Origin: Paenibacillus_I sp035510375
Lineage (GTDB): Bacteria; Bacillota; Bacilli; Paenibacillales; Paenibacillaceae
DNA length: 64,000 nt
Strand: one strand, 5' to 3'
Assembly (NCBI RefSeq): GCF_035510375.1
Contig: NZ_DATKHG010000013.1
The notes beneath the pieces are model-generated. The model searched no databases. It was given only the letters and a program-made list of their open reading frames with translations, and was not told the DNA's origin. Below, one piece after another: positions 8,691 to 17,278 of the stretch. The translations under genes were made by a program, and so were the position numbers. Numbering within the stretch: position 1 is the stretch's first letter; each line of letters begins with the position of its first letter.

Positions 8691-9830
8691 ATGACAGTGG
8701 CGATAACTTACGAATTCATTAAAGTGTGCAAGCAATCCGGCGCGCGGCTCGGACGCGTGCATACTCCGCATGGCGTGATCGAAACGCCGTGCTTTATGCC
8801 TGTCGGCACGCAGGCGACGGTGAAGACGATGAGCCCGGAAGAGCTCAAGGAGATGGATGCCCGGATTATTCTAAGCAACACCTACCATCTGTTTCTGCGA
8901 CCGGGTCATGAGCTGATCGCCAAGGCGGGCGGCCTGCACAAATTCATGAACTGGGACCGGGCGATCCTGACCGACAGCGGCGGCTTCCAGGTATTCAGCT
9001 TGAGCGAGATGCGGAAAATCACCGAAGAGGGGGTCGAGTTCCGCTCCCATCTGAACGGCGATAAGCTGTTCCTGTCTCCGGAGAAAGCGATGGAAATCCA
9101 GAATGCGCTCGGCTCGGACATTATGATGGCGTTCGACGAGTGCCCGCCGTATCCGGCCGAGTACGAGTACGTCAAGCGGTCGATCGAACGGACGAGCCGC
9201 TGGGCGGAAAGATGCCTGCGGGCGCATGCCCGGCCGGACGTGCAAGGGTTGTTCGCGATCGTCCAGGGCGGCGAGTATGGGGACCTGCGCAGGCAGAGCG
9301 CTGCCGATTTGACTTCCATGGATTTCCCGGGGTATGCTATTGGTGGACTGAGCGTGGGGGAACCGAAACCCGTTATGTATGAGGTGCTCGATTACACGGT
9401 TCCGCTTCTGCCGGCCGGCAAACCGCGCTATCTGATGGGCGTCGGCTCGCCGGACGCCTTGATCGAGGGCTCGATCCGCGGCATCGACATGTTCGACTGC
9501 GTGCTGCCGACCCGCATCGCGCGCAACGGCACCACCATGACGAGCCAGGGCCGGGTAGTTGTGCGCAACGCAGCGAACGCGGAGGATTTCGGTCCTTTGG
9601 ATCCGGCGTGCGGCTGCTACACATGCAAGAACTATTCCCGCGCTTACATCCGCCATTTGCTCAAAGCGGATGAAACGTTCGGCATCCGGCTAACGACGTA
9701 TCACAATCTGCACTTCTTACTCCAGCTCATGCGGGACGTACGTCAAGCGATTATGGAGGACCGGCTGCTTGACTTCCGGGATCAATTTTTCGCCCAGTAC
9801 GGCTTGAATGATAATGACAAAGGATTCTGA
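8691..9830 (+). CDS. tgt: Queuine/preQ1 tRNA-guanine transglycosylase Tgt
   Basis: A 379-residue TIM-barrel enzyme that exchanges guanine 34 of GUN-anticodon tRNAs for preQ1. Visible features: TPCFMPVGTQATVKTM, the active-site Asp D95 in LTDSGGFQVF, the nucleophile Asp in DCVLPTRIARNG, and the zinc site CGCYTCKNYSRAYIRHL with a later His (TTYHNLHFL). Length is standard. It is in an operon with queA upstream and yajC 15 bp downstream. Confidence 0.97.
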   Translation: MTVAITYEFIKVCKQSGARLGRVHTPHGVIETPCFMPVGTQATVKTMSPEELKEMDARIILSNTYHLFLRPGHELIAKAGGLHKFMNWDRAILTDSGGFQVFSLSEMRKITEEGVEFRSHLNGDKLFLSPEKAMEIQNALGSDIMMAFDECPPYPAEYEYVKRSIERTSRWAERCLRAHARPDVQGLFAIVQGGEYGDLRRQSAADLTSMDFPGYAIGGLSVGEPKPVMYEVLDYTVPLLPAGKPRYLMGVGSPDALIEGSIRGIDMFDCVLPTRIARNGTTMTSQGRVVVRNAANAEDFGPLDPACGCYTCKNYSRAYIRHLLKADETFGIRLTTYHNLHFLLQLMRDVRQAIMEDRLLDFRDQFFAQYGLNDNDKGF

Positions 9831-9845
9831 GGGGAGGGTTAATCG

Positions 9846-10151
9846 ATGTGGCTTGCATCTGCAGCAACAGGCGGAAACAACATTTGGGGCGTGATTTTGC
9901 CGTTTGTGCTGATGTTCGCGGTCTTTTATTTTTTGCTGATTCGTCCGCAGCAGCGCAAACAGAAACAGCGCAATTCGATGCTCGGTCAACTGAAGAAAGG
10001 CGACAAAATCACGACGATCGGCGGCCTGCACGGCACGATCGTGGAGATTACGGACGATACGGTCGTTCTTCGCGTCAACGACACGACGAAGATGACGTTC
10101 GACCGCAGCGCGATCAACAACGTCGTACAGTCGGCGCCCGCATCTGAGTAA
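9846..10151 (+). CDS. yajC: Preprotein translocase subunit YajC
   Basis: A 101-residue protein with one transmembrane segment (IWGVILPFVLMFAVFYFLLI), followed directly by the family signature RPQQRKQKQ and a cytoplasmic domain containing LKKGDKITTIGGLHG. YajC associates with SecDF at the Sec translocon. The secD and secF genes are 4 kb downstream in a separate unit. GAGGGGAGGG lies in front of the ATG. Confidence 0.95.
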   Translation: MWLASAATGGNNIWGVILPFVLMFAVFYFLLIRPQQRKQKQRNSMLGQLKKGDKITTIGGLHGTIVEITDDTVVLRVNDTTKMTFDRSAINNVVQSAPASE

Positions 10152-10336
10152 GGCGGCTCCGGTTGTTCGGTGTCTTCGCTCCGTTTCGTGTCCGTTTCCT
10201 GATTCACTAAGCCCCGCTAAGGTGGAAACGGCCACAAACAAGTCGCTCTTCCCCCGAACAACCTCCGCAGCAGTAAGGATGACAAAACATCCATGAAAGA
10301 TATAACTGCGAAAGAAATAATGCGGGCGTACATAAT

Positions 10337-10371
10337 GAAAAAGCTTTGGCCATTGGCCAAGGCTTTTTCTT
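10337..10371. terminator. Intrinsic terminator between yajC and the TIGR04086 gene (bidirectional)
   Basis: AAAAAGCTTTGGCCA and TGGCCAAGGCTTTTTCT form a near-perfect stem with A-rich and T-rich flanks, so it can end the queA-tgt-yajC transcript and the convergent minus-strand gene. The rest of the 344-bp gap (10152-10495) shows nothing else recognisable. Confidence 0.8.
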
Positions 10372-10495
10372 GTACTGTAGGCGTTGTAATCGGATTCATT
10401 GCCCGGGCAATGATGGGCGGTAGAGGGCGGCTCCTAGCCGCGGCATGCTCGGCCCAGGGGCGCGTGCGCAAGCCGCAGCGTCATCCGGAAACCCG

Positions 10496-10888
10496 TCAGC
10501 GCCCCGTTCCGACGCCGAGCATGCCGCCGAGCGCGCCCGCGGGGAGCGCAAACGCAAACAGCATCCACGTATCCTTGGTAAGCGGAGCATCGGCCGCCAA
10601 AAAGCCGATCGACACGATGACCAGCGCATATACGATCCCGAGCATGCCGCCGTGATGCCAGCCTTTCCGGCCGGCTTTTCTTCCGCAAGCGAAGCCGCCC
10701 GCCAATGCGGCAACGGCATGGATCGCCTGCGCAATCAGGGGAAGGCCGGTTTCCTGCATACCGGTGAAACGCAGCGCAAGCGAGAGCAGCAGCGCGCCGG
10801 CGCCGAGCCAGATTGCCGATATGGCGAGCCCGTACAACAGCGGCGAGCCCGCCCGCACCTTGGTGACGGTTTTCATCGGATTAACCAT
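10496..10888 (-). CDS. TIGR04086-family membrane protein (YrzE-like)
   Basis: A 130-residue protein with four predicted membrane segments: YGLAISAIWLGAGALLLSLAL, IAQAIHAVAALAGGFACG, GGMLGIVYALVIVSIGFLA, and LFAFALPAGALGGMLGV. Short basic loops (GRKAGRKGW) separate the pairs. It matches the small TIGR04086 family found next to yajC and DUF421 genes in Bacillales; function is unknown. AAAGGAGG lies 9 nt before the ATG at 10888. It diverges from the DUF421 gene, with 225 bp between them that should hold both promoters. Confidence 0.8.
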   Translation of the reverse strand: MVNPMKTVTKVRAGSPLLYGLAISAIWLGAGALLLSLALRFTGMQETGLPLIAQAIHAVAALAGGFACGRKAGRKGWHHGGMLGIVYALVIVSIGFLAADAPLTKDTWMLFAFALPAGALGGMLGVGTGR

Positions 10889-11113
10889 AGGGTGATCCTC
10901 CTTTTAAAGTAGCTCGTGACAAGCCCTTTTTGTACACCTTATTGCCGGCCCGGACAAATTAGAACCGAACACGGGATTGCCGTGCAGCGGCAGGGAGCGT
11001 TGCCAGCATTTGAAGCGAAGGGAGCCGAATGGCGTTCCCGCCCAGCGGCAACAATATTGGGTACAAAAGGACAGGCCTGCGGGGGCCTTTCTGCGGCCAA
11101 GGAGGCGATAGCG

Positions 11114-11869
11114 GTGCCGGACATCGGAGCCTTAATCCTTCGAACGATACTCACCTATTTCGTCGTATTAGTCATCATGCGGCTGATGGGCAAACGGGAA
11201 ATCGGCAAAATGTCGGTATTCGATCTCGTCATCTCCGTCATGATCGCCGAGATAGCTGTGTTCGTGATCGAGGATACGGACAGGCATGCTTTTCACTCGT
11301 ATATACCGATGCTGACTCTCATGATGATACAGATTTCGATTTCGCTCGTTATTATGCGGTTCCGCGGTCTGCGCCTCATGTTCGAAGGAAAACCGACGAT
11401 CGTGATCGCCAAAGGCAAGCTTAACCGCGAAGCGATGCGCAAGCAGCGATACAATCTGGACGATCTGATGCTTCAGCTGCGTGAAAATAAAATCATGACC
11501 GTGGCGGATGTGGAATTCGCGATCCTTGAATCAAGCGGCAAGCTGTCGGTCATCAAAAAGGAAACGCCGCCGAAGCAGACCGGGCGCGCTGCTTATGCTT
11601 CAGCCGCGAATCAACTCGACGATCACCGCGCGGATAGCGAGCGCGAGTCGATTTTTCCGCCGAAATTCCGGTTCGAGATGCTGCCGATTCCGTTGATCAT
11701 GGACGGGAAGGTGCAGGATGAAAACCTGGAGAAGCTGGGCAAAAACCGGTTCTGGCTTAAGAACGAACTCCAGCAAAGAGGCTCCGCCGAATTTAAAGAG
11801 GTTTTTCTGTGCACGATCGACCATAACGGGAGGCTGTTCATTGATTACGCGAGAAAACCGAACGGATAA
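11114..11869 (+). CDS. DUF421 (YetF/YrbG-like) membrane protein
   Basis: A 251-residue protein with three transmembrane segments in the first 85 residues (LILRTILTYFVVLVIMRLMG; a segment around VFDLVISVMIAEIAVFVI; MLTLMMIQISISLVIM), followed by the DUF421 cytoplasmic domain (LMFEGKPTIVIAKGKLN, RYNLDDLMLQLRE, VEFAILESSGKLSV). A second cytoplasmic subdomain extends to the C-terminus. In B. subtilis, YetF-type proteins are spore germination-related membrane proteins; the role of this copy is not known. GTG 11114 is selected because AAGGAGG lies 8 nt upstream and the preceding open frame has no membrane-protein character. Its stop is 1 bp from that of convergent spoVB. Confidence 0.82.
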   Translation: MPDIGALILRTILTYFVVLVIMRLMGKREIGKMSVFDLVISVMIAEIAVFVIEDTDRHAFHSYIPMLTLMMIQISISLVIMRFRGLRLMFEGKPTIVIAKGKLNREAMRKQRYNLDDLMLQLRENKIMTVADVEFAILESSGKLSVIKKETPPKQTGRAAYASAANQLDDHRADSERESIFPPKFRFEMLPIPLIMDGKVQDENLEKLGKNRFWLKNELQQRGSAEFKEVFLCTIDHNGRLFIDYARKPNG

Positions 11870-11870
11870 G

Positions 11871-13463
11871 CTAAACGTCCGGCGGCCGCTTGAACAGCCG
11901 ACCGATAAGCGGTATCCGGACGACGTCGTGGCGGTCGATAATATTGAGCCATACCATCAGCAGCAAATAGACCGCCGTGCCCGCCGTCGTCGCCAGCGCC
12001 AGGTTGTGCCATTCGGAGGGCAGCGGCGTCCGGTTCATGACGAACCGCGAAGCCGCGCCCATCACGATCATGGCGGCGCCTACCTTCACGAAGTCGGGAA
12101 GCTTCATCCGGAAGCCGACCGCGCGGAGGACGCCTGCGGCATGCAGCAGCGTCACAAGCACGATATTGACGTTGATGGCGATCAGCGCGCCGTAGATGCC
12201 GAATTCGGGCTTGGAGGCGAGCTGCACGATCAGCACGAGCTTGACGGCGGCGCCTACCAATGTGTTGGCAAGCGCCGTTCCGGGTTTGTCGAGCGCCTGC
12301 AGGGCGGCCTGCAGCGGCGCCTGCAAATAAATGAACAATGAGACGGGAGCCATCAGCTTCAGCATCGGCGCGATGTCGGCATAACCGTAGAGCACGCGGC
12401 AGATCGGCTCGGCAAACAAATACATGACGACGGCGAACGGGGCGCCGGTGACGAGCGCGAGCCGCATCGATTGGTGCAGCCGTTTGTGAATGAGCGCCCT
12501 GTCGCCCTTGGCCGCCGCCTCCGCCAGGGAAGGGACGAGCGAGACGGCCAGCGAGTAGGTGAGCGCGGTCGGCAGCAAAATGACGGGGATGATCATTCCC
12601 TGGAGGGCGCCGTATTGGGCGGTGGCCATTCCCGTCAGGATGCCGGCGGCGGCGAGGCTGCGGGCGGTAAGAATCGATTCCAGCAAATAGGAGAGCGAAC
12701 CGACCAGCTTGCTGCCCGTGACCGGTACGGACAGTCCGAGCAGCTTGCCGAGCACAGGGCCCGTGCCGGCTGCCGCGCCTCCGATGCCGACTTCGCCTTG
12801 AAGCCCGCCGCTCTTCGTATGCGCCCGCTTTCGCTTGTCGAGCAAGTAATGGACGGCGAGTACCGCCAGCCCGCACAGCTCGCCGATGACGACGCCGAGC
12901 ATGGCGCCGGCCGCCGCCCATTCGATCCCGAAAGGCAGAAACTTGTAGGCGAAAAAAAGCGTGAACACAATGCGGAAAACCGTTTCGATCACCTGCGACA
13001 GCGCCGTGGGGATCATATTCTGCCGGCCCTGAAAGTAACCGCGCAGCACCGAGGATACGGCTACAACGAGCAGGATCGGGAGCATATACATAAACGTATG
13101 ATAGACGCGCGAATCGGTAAGCACCCGCGTCGTGATCCAGGGCGCCAGGGCCGCCGAAGCGGCGGTAAACACCAGGGCCAAAGCGGCGGAAAGGCCCATC
13201 GCGGTGCGGAAAATCGCTTTTTCCTTCGCTCTGTCGCCCTGCGACCTGGCCTCGGCAACCCATTTGGCGACCGCGAGCGGAATGCCTCCGGTGACGATCG
13301 TAATGAGCACGATCATGAACGGGTAACCAAGCTGGTATAGGCCTACGCCTTCCGCGCCGATAATGCGCGGGAGGGCGATGCGCGGAATAAAACCGAGAAT
13401 GCGGTTGATCATGCCGGCCGCCAACAATATCATGGCGCCTTTAATGAACGTTTGCTTGCTCAC
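11871..13463 (-). CDS. spoVB: Stage V sporulation protein B, MOP-family flippase
   Basis: A 530-residue multi-pass membrane protein of the polysaccharide/MATE (MOP) superfamily with about 14 transmembrane segments. The N-terminus SKQTFIKGAMILLAAGMINR and the following GFIPRIALPRIIGAEGVGLY are typical of SpoVB, which is needed for spore cortex synthesis and likely flips a lipid-linked precursor. The start is GTG 13463 with GGAGATGAGGGAG just before it; the frame stays open upstream for 72 codons but that extension is not membrane-like and has no ribosome site. Gene order with the DUF421 gene, comN and secD agrees with B. subtilis. Confidence 0.9.
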   Translation of the reverse strand: MSKQTFIKGAMILLAAGMINRILGFIPRIALPRIIGAEGVGLYQLGYPFMIVLITIVTGGIPLAVAKWVAEARSQGDRAKEKAIFRTAMGLSAALALVFTAASAALAPWITTRVLTDSRVYHTFMYMLPILLVVAVSSVLRGYFQGRQNMIPTALSQVIETVFRIVFTLFFAYKFLPFGIEWAAAGAMLGVVIGELCGLAVLAVHYLLDKRKRAHTKSGGLQGEVGIGGAAAGTGPVLGKLLGLSVPVTGSKLVGSLSYLLESILTARSLAAAGILTGMATAQYGALQGMIIPVILLPTALTYSLAVSLVPSLAEAAAKGDRALIHKRLHQSMRLALVTGAPFAVVMYLFAEPICRVLYGYADIAPMLKLMAPVSLFIYLQAPLQAALQALDKPGTALANTLVGAAVKLVLIVQLASKPEFGIYGALIAINVNIVLVTLLHAAGVLRAVGFRMKLPDFVKVGAAMIVMGAASRFVMNRTPLPSEWHNLALATTAGTAVYLLLMVWLNIIDRHDVVRIPLIGRLFKRPPDV

Positions 13464-13705
13464 GAGTGCTCCCTCATCTCCTGTTTGGCTGCGGGTAGGA
13501 TGCCCGTACTCCATGTGTATGCGGCCTGTCCGCAGGCATGCAGTCTTTTTGGGAAAAGGCGGGGCAAGGAAGGAAATCGCCTTCTCGCGGCGAACATATA
13601 TAGACGATAAATAACGACCAAAAGTGAAGCGAAGCTCTGAAGCGTATTCCGAATATTTTTCGGGGATCCCAGAAGACAAGGCAGCAAGGTGAGGAGGCCG
13701 GCCCT

Positions 13706-13945
13706 TTGACGGACGAGGAACTGAACGGCACGATCGAATCGCTGTGCGAGAGCAAGGCGGAGGAATTCCGGCTGCTCGGCTACGAGCATGTATCCGGCAA
13801 GGAAATATGGGAATGCGTCAGCGATAAGTATCATAAGAACGGTACGCCGGCGCTGCATCAGATCGTCAACGACATATTGTCGCTTAAGGTGACCGCGTTC
13901 ATGAATTTCATGACGCTGAGCGCCTATCGCGGAACCCATTTTTAA
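13706..13945 (+). CDS. comN: Post-transcriptional regulator ComN
   Basis: A 79-residue cytoplasmic protein with helix-rich sequence (GYEHVSGKEIWECVSDKY, LHQIVNDILSLKVTAFMNFM). It matches the ComN/YrzD family, which in B. subtilis acts on comE mRNA and localises to septa. Start is TTG 13706, 8 nt after GAGGAGG. It diverges from spoVB and precedes secD, as in B. subtilis. Confidence 0.8.
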   Translation: MTDEELNGTIESLCESKAEEFRLLGYEHVSGKEIWECVSDKYHKNGTPALHQIVNDILSLKVTAFMNFMTLSAYRGTHF

Positions 13946-13981
13946 GGAGGGGGTTCTTTTTTTTGTTGGCAAGACCTTTCT

Positions 13982-14010
13982 TTGACTAGGTTTTCGCGCG
14001 CCGCTATAAT
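13982..14010 (+). promoter_or_regulatory. SigA-type promoter of secD-secF
   Basis: TTGACT at 13982-13987 and TATAAT at 14005-14010 are separated by 17 bp, with the secD start 38 bp downstream. Confidence 0.85.
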
Positions 14011-14047
14011 GGGAATATTGAGAACTTAAGGGGGCTTACTAGGCTTT

Positions 14048-15313
14048 ATGAACAGATTGCTGGCATTTGTGCTGATCGTGGCCGTTACGCTGGGCACGAT
14101 CGCGTTTACGACTCCCGCTTTGCTGGACAAGGTCAGGCTCGGGCTCGATTTGAAGGGCGGCTTCGAGATTTTGTACGAGGCGGAGCCGTTGACGCCCGGG
14201 GGAGAAATAACGAGGGATACGCTGCGGGAAACGGCGGTCAGCCTGGAAAAACGCGCGAATGCGACCGGCGTCGCCGAGCCTGAGGTCACGCCCGAAGGCA
14301 CGAACCGGATCCGGGTGAAAATTGCCGGCGTCAGCGACGAAGCAGCCGTTCGGGATATATTGAAAAAGCCTGTGGAATTGACGTTCCGCAGCATGCGGGG
14401 CTGTAATGGGGATGCCGGCTTCTGCAAGGTGGAGCTGATCGGAACCGACTTTAAGGAGAACGGCGCCAGCATCTACCAGAATGAATTGGGCGCCTGGGAA
14501 ATTTCCCTTTCCCTTAAGTCCCGATCCAAGTTTGCGGAAGTGACGCGAGAGGTGGCGAAGCTGCCGGCGCCGAATAACCGGCTGGCCATTTTTCTGAACG
14601 ACGAGATGCTCTCGGATCCCAACGTGACGCAGGAAATAAACAGCGACAAGGCATCGATCACAGGCTCCTTTCCGCGTGAGGAAGCCAAGCGGATCGCGGA
14701 TACGATCAACCTCGGCGCGCTGCCGCTTAAGCTGACGGAGAAATATACGCAAAGCGTCGGCGCGACGCTCGGAAAGCAATCGCTGGAGAAAACGATATTC
14801 GCCGGCGCCATCGGCGGATTGTTTGTCCTGCTGTTCATGCTGTTCGTTTACCGGGTGCCGGGGTTTGTCGGCATCATTTCGCTTGCCCTCAACACCTGGC
14901 TGGTGCTGCTCGGCTTTGTGCTTCTGAACGCGACCATTACGCTGCCCGGTATCGCCGCGCTTATTCTGGGGCTTGGGATGGCGGTCGACGCGAACATCAT
15001 TACGGCAGAGCGGATCAAGGACGAGCTGCGCAGCGGCAAAAGCCTGCTGTCCTCGCTCAAGGCCGGCTCCAAAAACTCGTTCCGCACGATTATGGACGCC
15101 AACATTACGACCGCGCTGGCAGGCGTCGTGATGCTTTTTATCCCGAACAGCTCGATCCGCGGGTTTGCGGTCATGCTTCTTCTCGGAATAGTCGTCAGCC
15201 TGGTCGCCAATATGAGCTATTCCCGCATGCTCCTTTATTTGCTCATCCGAAGCGGCCGCTTCCAGAATAAAAAGCTTTACTCCGTGAAGGAGAGTGAAAT
15301 CCGTGCGCTATAA
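14048..15313 (+). CDS. secD: Protein translocase subunit SecD
   Basis: A 421-residue RND-type membrane protein that uses the proton gradient to pull exported proteins across the membrane. One N-terminal membrane segment (LLAFVLIVAVTLGTIAFTT) leads to the motif LGLDLKGGFEILYE, then an extracellular domain, and a C-terminal bundle of five segments beginning around EKTIFAGAIGGLFVLLFML, with LGLGMAVDANIITAERIKDE (the conserved D-A-N-I motif) in the middle. The gene is separate from secF, unlike the fused secDF of B. subtilis. Confidence 0.96.
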   Translation: MNRLLAFVLIVAVTLGTIAFTTPALLDKVRLGLDLKGGFEILYEAEPLTPGGEITRDTLRETAVSLEKRANATGVAEPEVTPEGTNRIRVKIAGVSDEAAVRDILKKPVELTFRSMRGCNGDAGFCKVELIGTDFKENGASIYQNELGAWEISLSLKSRSKFAEVTREVAKLPAPNNRLAIFLNDEMLSDPNVTQEINSDKASITGSFPREEAKRIADTINLGALPLKLTEKYTQSVGATLGKQSLEKTIFAGAIGGLFVLLFMLFVYRVPGFVGIISLALNTWLVLLGFVLLNATITLPGIAALILGLGMAVDANIITAERIKDELRSGKSLLSSLKAGSKNSFRTIMDANITTALAGVVMLFIPNSSIRGFAVMLLLGIVVSLVANMSYSRMLLYLLIRSGRFQNKKLYSVKESEIRAL

Positions 15314-16220
15314 TTTTGATAAATTCGATTTTGTCGGCAAGAGCAAATATTTTTATATGTTTTCGATCGCGATCACGGTGCTCGGCATTTTGGTATTGGC
15401 GATCGGCGGCTTGAATTACGGCGTCGATTTTCGGGCAGGCTCCAGCATGGATATTGCCGTCAGCGAAAATTTGCAGCCTCGGCAGGATGAAATCCGTGCG
15501 CTTATCGATAAAGAAGAGCTGGGAAGATACAATTTGACGGTGGGAACCGACCGTGTGACGATCCGGTTCGATGATATTCTGACTGACAAGGAAGAAAACA
15601 AGCTCAAGACTGATTTTGCCGCCGCTTTCGATCCGACGGCTTCCGCCGAGGTGAACACGGTCGACGTGCAAATCGCGCGCGAAATCCAGACCAAAGCGAT
15701 GCTGGCGGTTCTCATCGCAAGCCTGGGCATTATTGTATATGTCAGCATCCGGTTCGAGTGGCGCTTTGCCCTGGCCTCGATCGTCGCGCTGCTGCATGAC
15801 GCTTTCATCGTCATCAGCGTGTTTTCCATTCTGCAGCTTGAAGTCAACATCCCGTTCGTGGTGGCCATCCTGACGATTATCGGTTACTCGATCAACGATA
15901 CGATCGTGATTTTCGACCGGATCAGGGAAAATCTTCGGTTCGCGAAAATCAAAGGCAAGGCCGATCTGGTCAGGCTCGTGAACGAGAGCGTGTCGCAGAC
16001 GATGACGCGTTCGATCAACACGGTCGTCACCGTGCTGTTCGCCGCGCTGAGCGTGTTCGTTTTCGGCGGCGAATCGATCAGGCTGTTCTCGCTTGCGATG
16101 GTCATCGGGCTTGTAGCAGGCGCTTATTCCTCCATTTTTATCGCCAGCCCGTTGTGGCTGCTGATGAAGAGCAAAGAAAAGCCGAAAACGCCGGCCGCCA
16201 AATCGCAATCGGCGGTTTGA
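15303..16220 (+). CDS. secF: Protein translocase subunit SecF
   Basis: A 305-residue partner of SecD with six membrane segments. Visible features: KFDFVGKSKYFYMFSI at the N-terminus, GLNYGVDFRAGSSMDIAV, and the C-terminal motif IGYSINDTIVIFDRIRENLR. GTG 15303 is chosen because AAGGAG (15287-15292) is 10 nt away, while the alternative GTG 15294 sits 1 nt from it. The start lies inside the end of secD (11-bp overlap), implying coupled translation. Confidence 0.95.
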   Translation: MRYNFDKFDFVGKSKYFYMFSIAITVLGILVLAIGGLNYGVDFRAGSSMDIAVSENLQPRQDEIRALIDKEELGRYNLTVGTDRVTIRFDDILTDKEENKLKTDFAAAFDPTASAEVNTVDVQIAREIQTKAMLAVLIASLGIIVYVSIRFEWRFALASIVALLHDAFIVISVFSILQLEVNIPFVVAILTIIGYSINDTIVIFDRIRENLRFAKIKGKADLVRLVNESVSQTMTRSINTVVTVLFAALSVFVFGGESIRLFSLAMVIGLVAGAYSSIFIASPLWLLMKSKEKPKTPAAKSQSAV

Positions 16221-16315
16221 GGCCGTATGTCGAATGGCGTAATGACGGTAACGGACTTTGACGGCGCGGCCGGTCATGCAGCTATGGGAAGATTGACAAA
16301 GGGGTGTGAAGCGGG

Positions 16316-17221
16316 GTGGCAAACCATCGTCAGCCGCAGCGGGAGGCGGAGGCGGAGGCCGGGCTGTGGGGCAATGCCGGACTCGCGCTGCTGAAAGGCG
16401 TGACCGGCTGGCTGACCGGCAGCTCCGCGCTGCTGGCGGACGCGTTCCGGTCGGGTGCCGATGCGGCAAAATGCTTTGCCGCGGCCATCGGCACACGGGG
16501 CGCGAAGAGGATTGCGAAGCGGGGAACGGAGCGGAGAGGAAGCGCGGACGCCGATCAGGCTTCAAACCTGGTCGTTTCCTTGCTGCTGCTCATTGTCGGC
16601 GTCGAAATCGGCATTTCGGCCGTCCGGCAGGCAGCGGAAGGGCTGCCGGACGCGCCGCAATGGCCGGCGATTGCCGTCGTCGCGGCGGCATGGGCGATCA
16701 AGGCGGGCTTCTTCTCTGCCGGCAAGCGGCGCATCGAAACCTATGTGTCGGCGGTCGTGCTGGCCGGCGCGGCGGGCGCGTGGCTTGGCGGCAGACTGGA
16801 TCGGCCGCTGCTGCTCTATCTCGATCCGGCGGCCGCGTTGTTCGTCGCAATCGTCATGATCCTGCGAGGCTACCGGCTGATCGCCGGCACGATGTTTGGC
16901 GGCAAGCCGTCCGGATCGGCCCGGCCGGATGAGGCCGAGCTGAAGGAGTCCGTCCAAGGCGTTGAAGGGGTTATCGCCGTTTCGGCGCTCCGCGCGCGGG
17001 AGCGCGGGCACTATATCGTCGTCGACGCCACAATCAGCGTGAATCCGCGAATTACCGTGCTGGAAGGCCGGGAAATCGCCAAGCGGGTAAAGGTGCAAGT
17101 GTTCAAGCGGTTTACGCACGTAACGGACGTACAGGTGCAGGTTGATCCTTACGATCCCGGCTACCCTTACAAATCGAATCACGATCCGAATCAGGAGCAT
17201 ATGCCGACGCTGCTGCAATAG
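16316..17221 (+). CDS. Cation diffusion facilitator (CDF)-like membrane protein with atypical metal site
   Basis: A 301-residue protein. Residues 1-210 hold about six membrane segments, including GLALLKGVTGWLTGSSALLADAFRSGADAAKC, quoted here only as position 18-55, and a segment near YLDPAAALFVAIVMILRGYR; residues 215-290 form a cytoplasmic domain with VVDATISVNPRITVLEGREI. This is the CDF layout (zinc, iron or manganese export). The canonical TM2 HxxxD or DxxxD motif reads RSGAD, and the TM5 HxxxD motif was not found (the region reads RRIETYVSA), so metal transport is doubtful. GTG 16316 has a GAAGCGGG sequence before it. It follows secF by 95 bp and precedes recJ. Confidence 0.7.
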   Translation: MANHRQPQREAEAEAGLWGNAGLALLKGVTGWLTGSSALLADAFRSGADAAKCFAAAIGTRGAKRIAKRGTERRGSADADQASNLVVSLLLLIVGVEIGISAVRQAAEGLPDAPQWPAIAVVAAAWAIKAGFFSAGKRRIETYVSAVVLAGAAGAWLGGRLDRPLLLYLDPAAALFVAIVMILRGYRLIAGTMFGGKPSGSARPDEAELKESVQGVEGVIAVSALRARERGHYIVVDATISVNPRITVLEGREIAKRVKVQVFKRFTHVTDVQVQVDPYDPGYPYKSNHDPNQEHMPTLLQ

Positions 17222-17278
17222 CGGCGGCATTCAGTCTTTCCGGGAGCGATTCGGCTGCATAATTAGGAGGATACAGCG

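Noticed and set aside
10293..10912. Plus-strand open frames at 10293-10655 and 10445-10912
   Set aside because: They are antisense to the TIGR04086 membrane protein gene or contain the terminator, and have no ribosome site.
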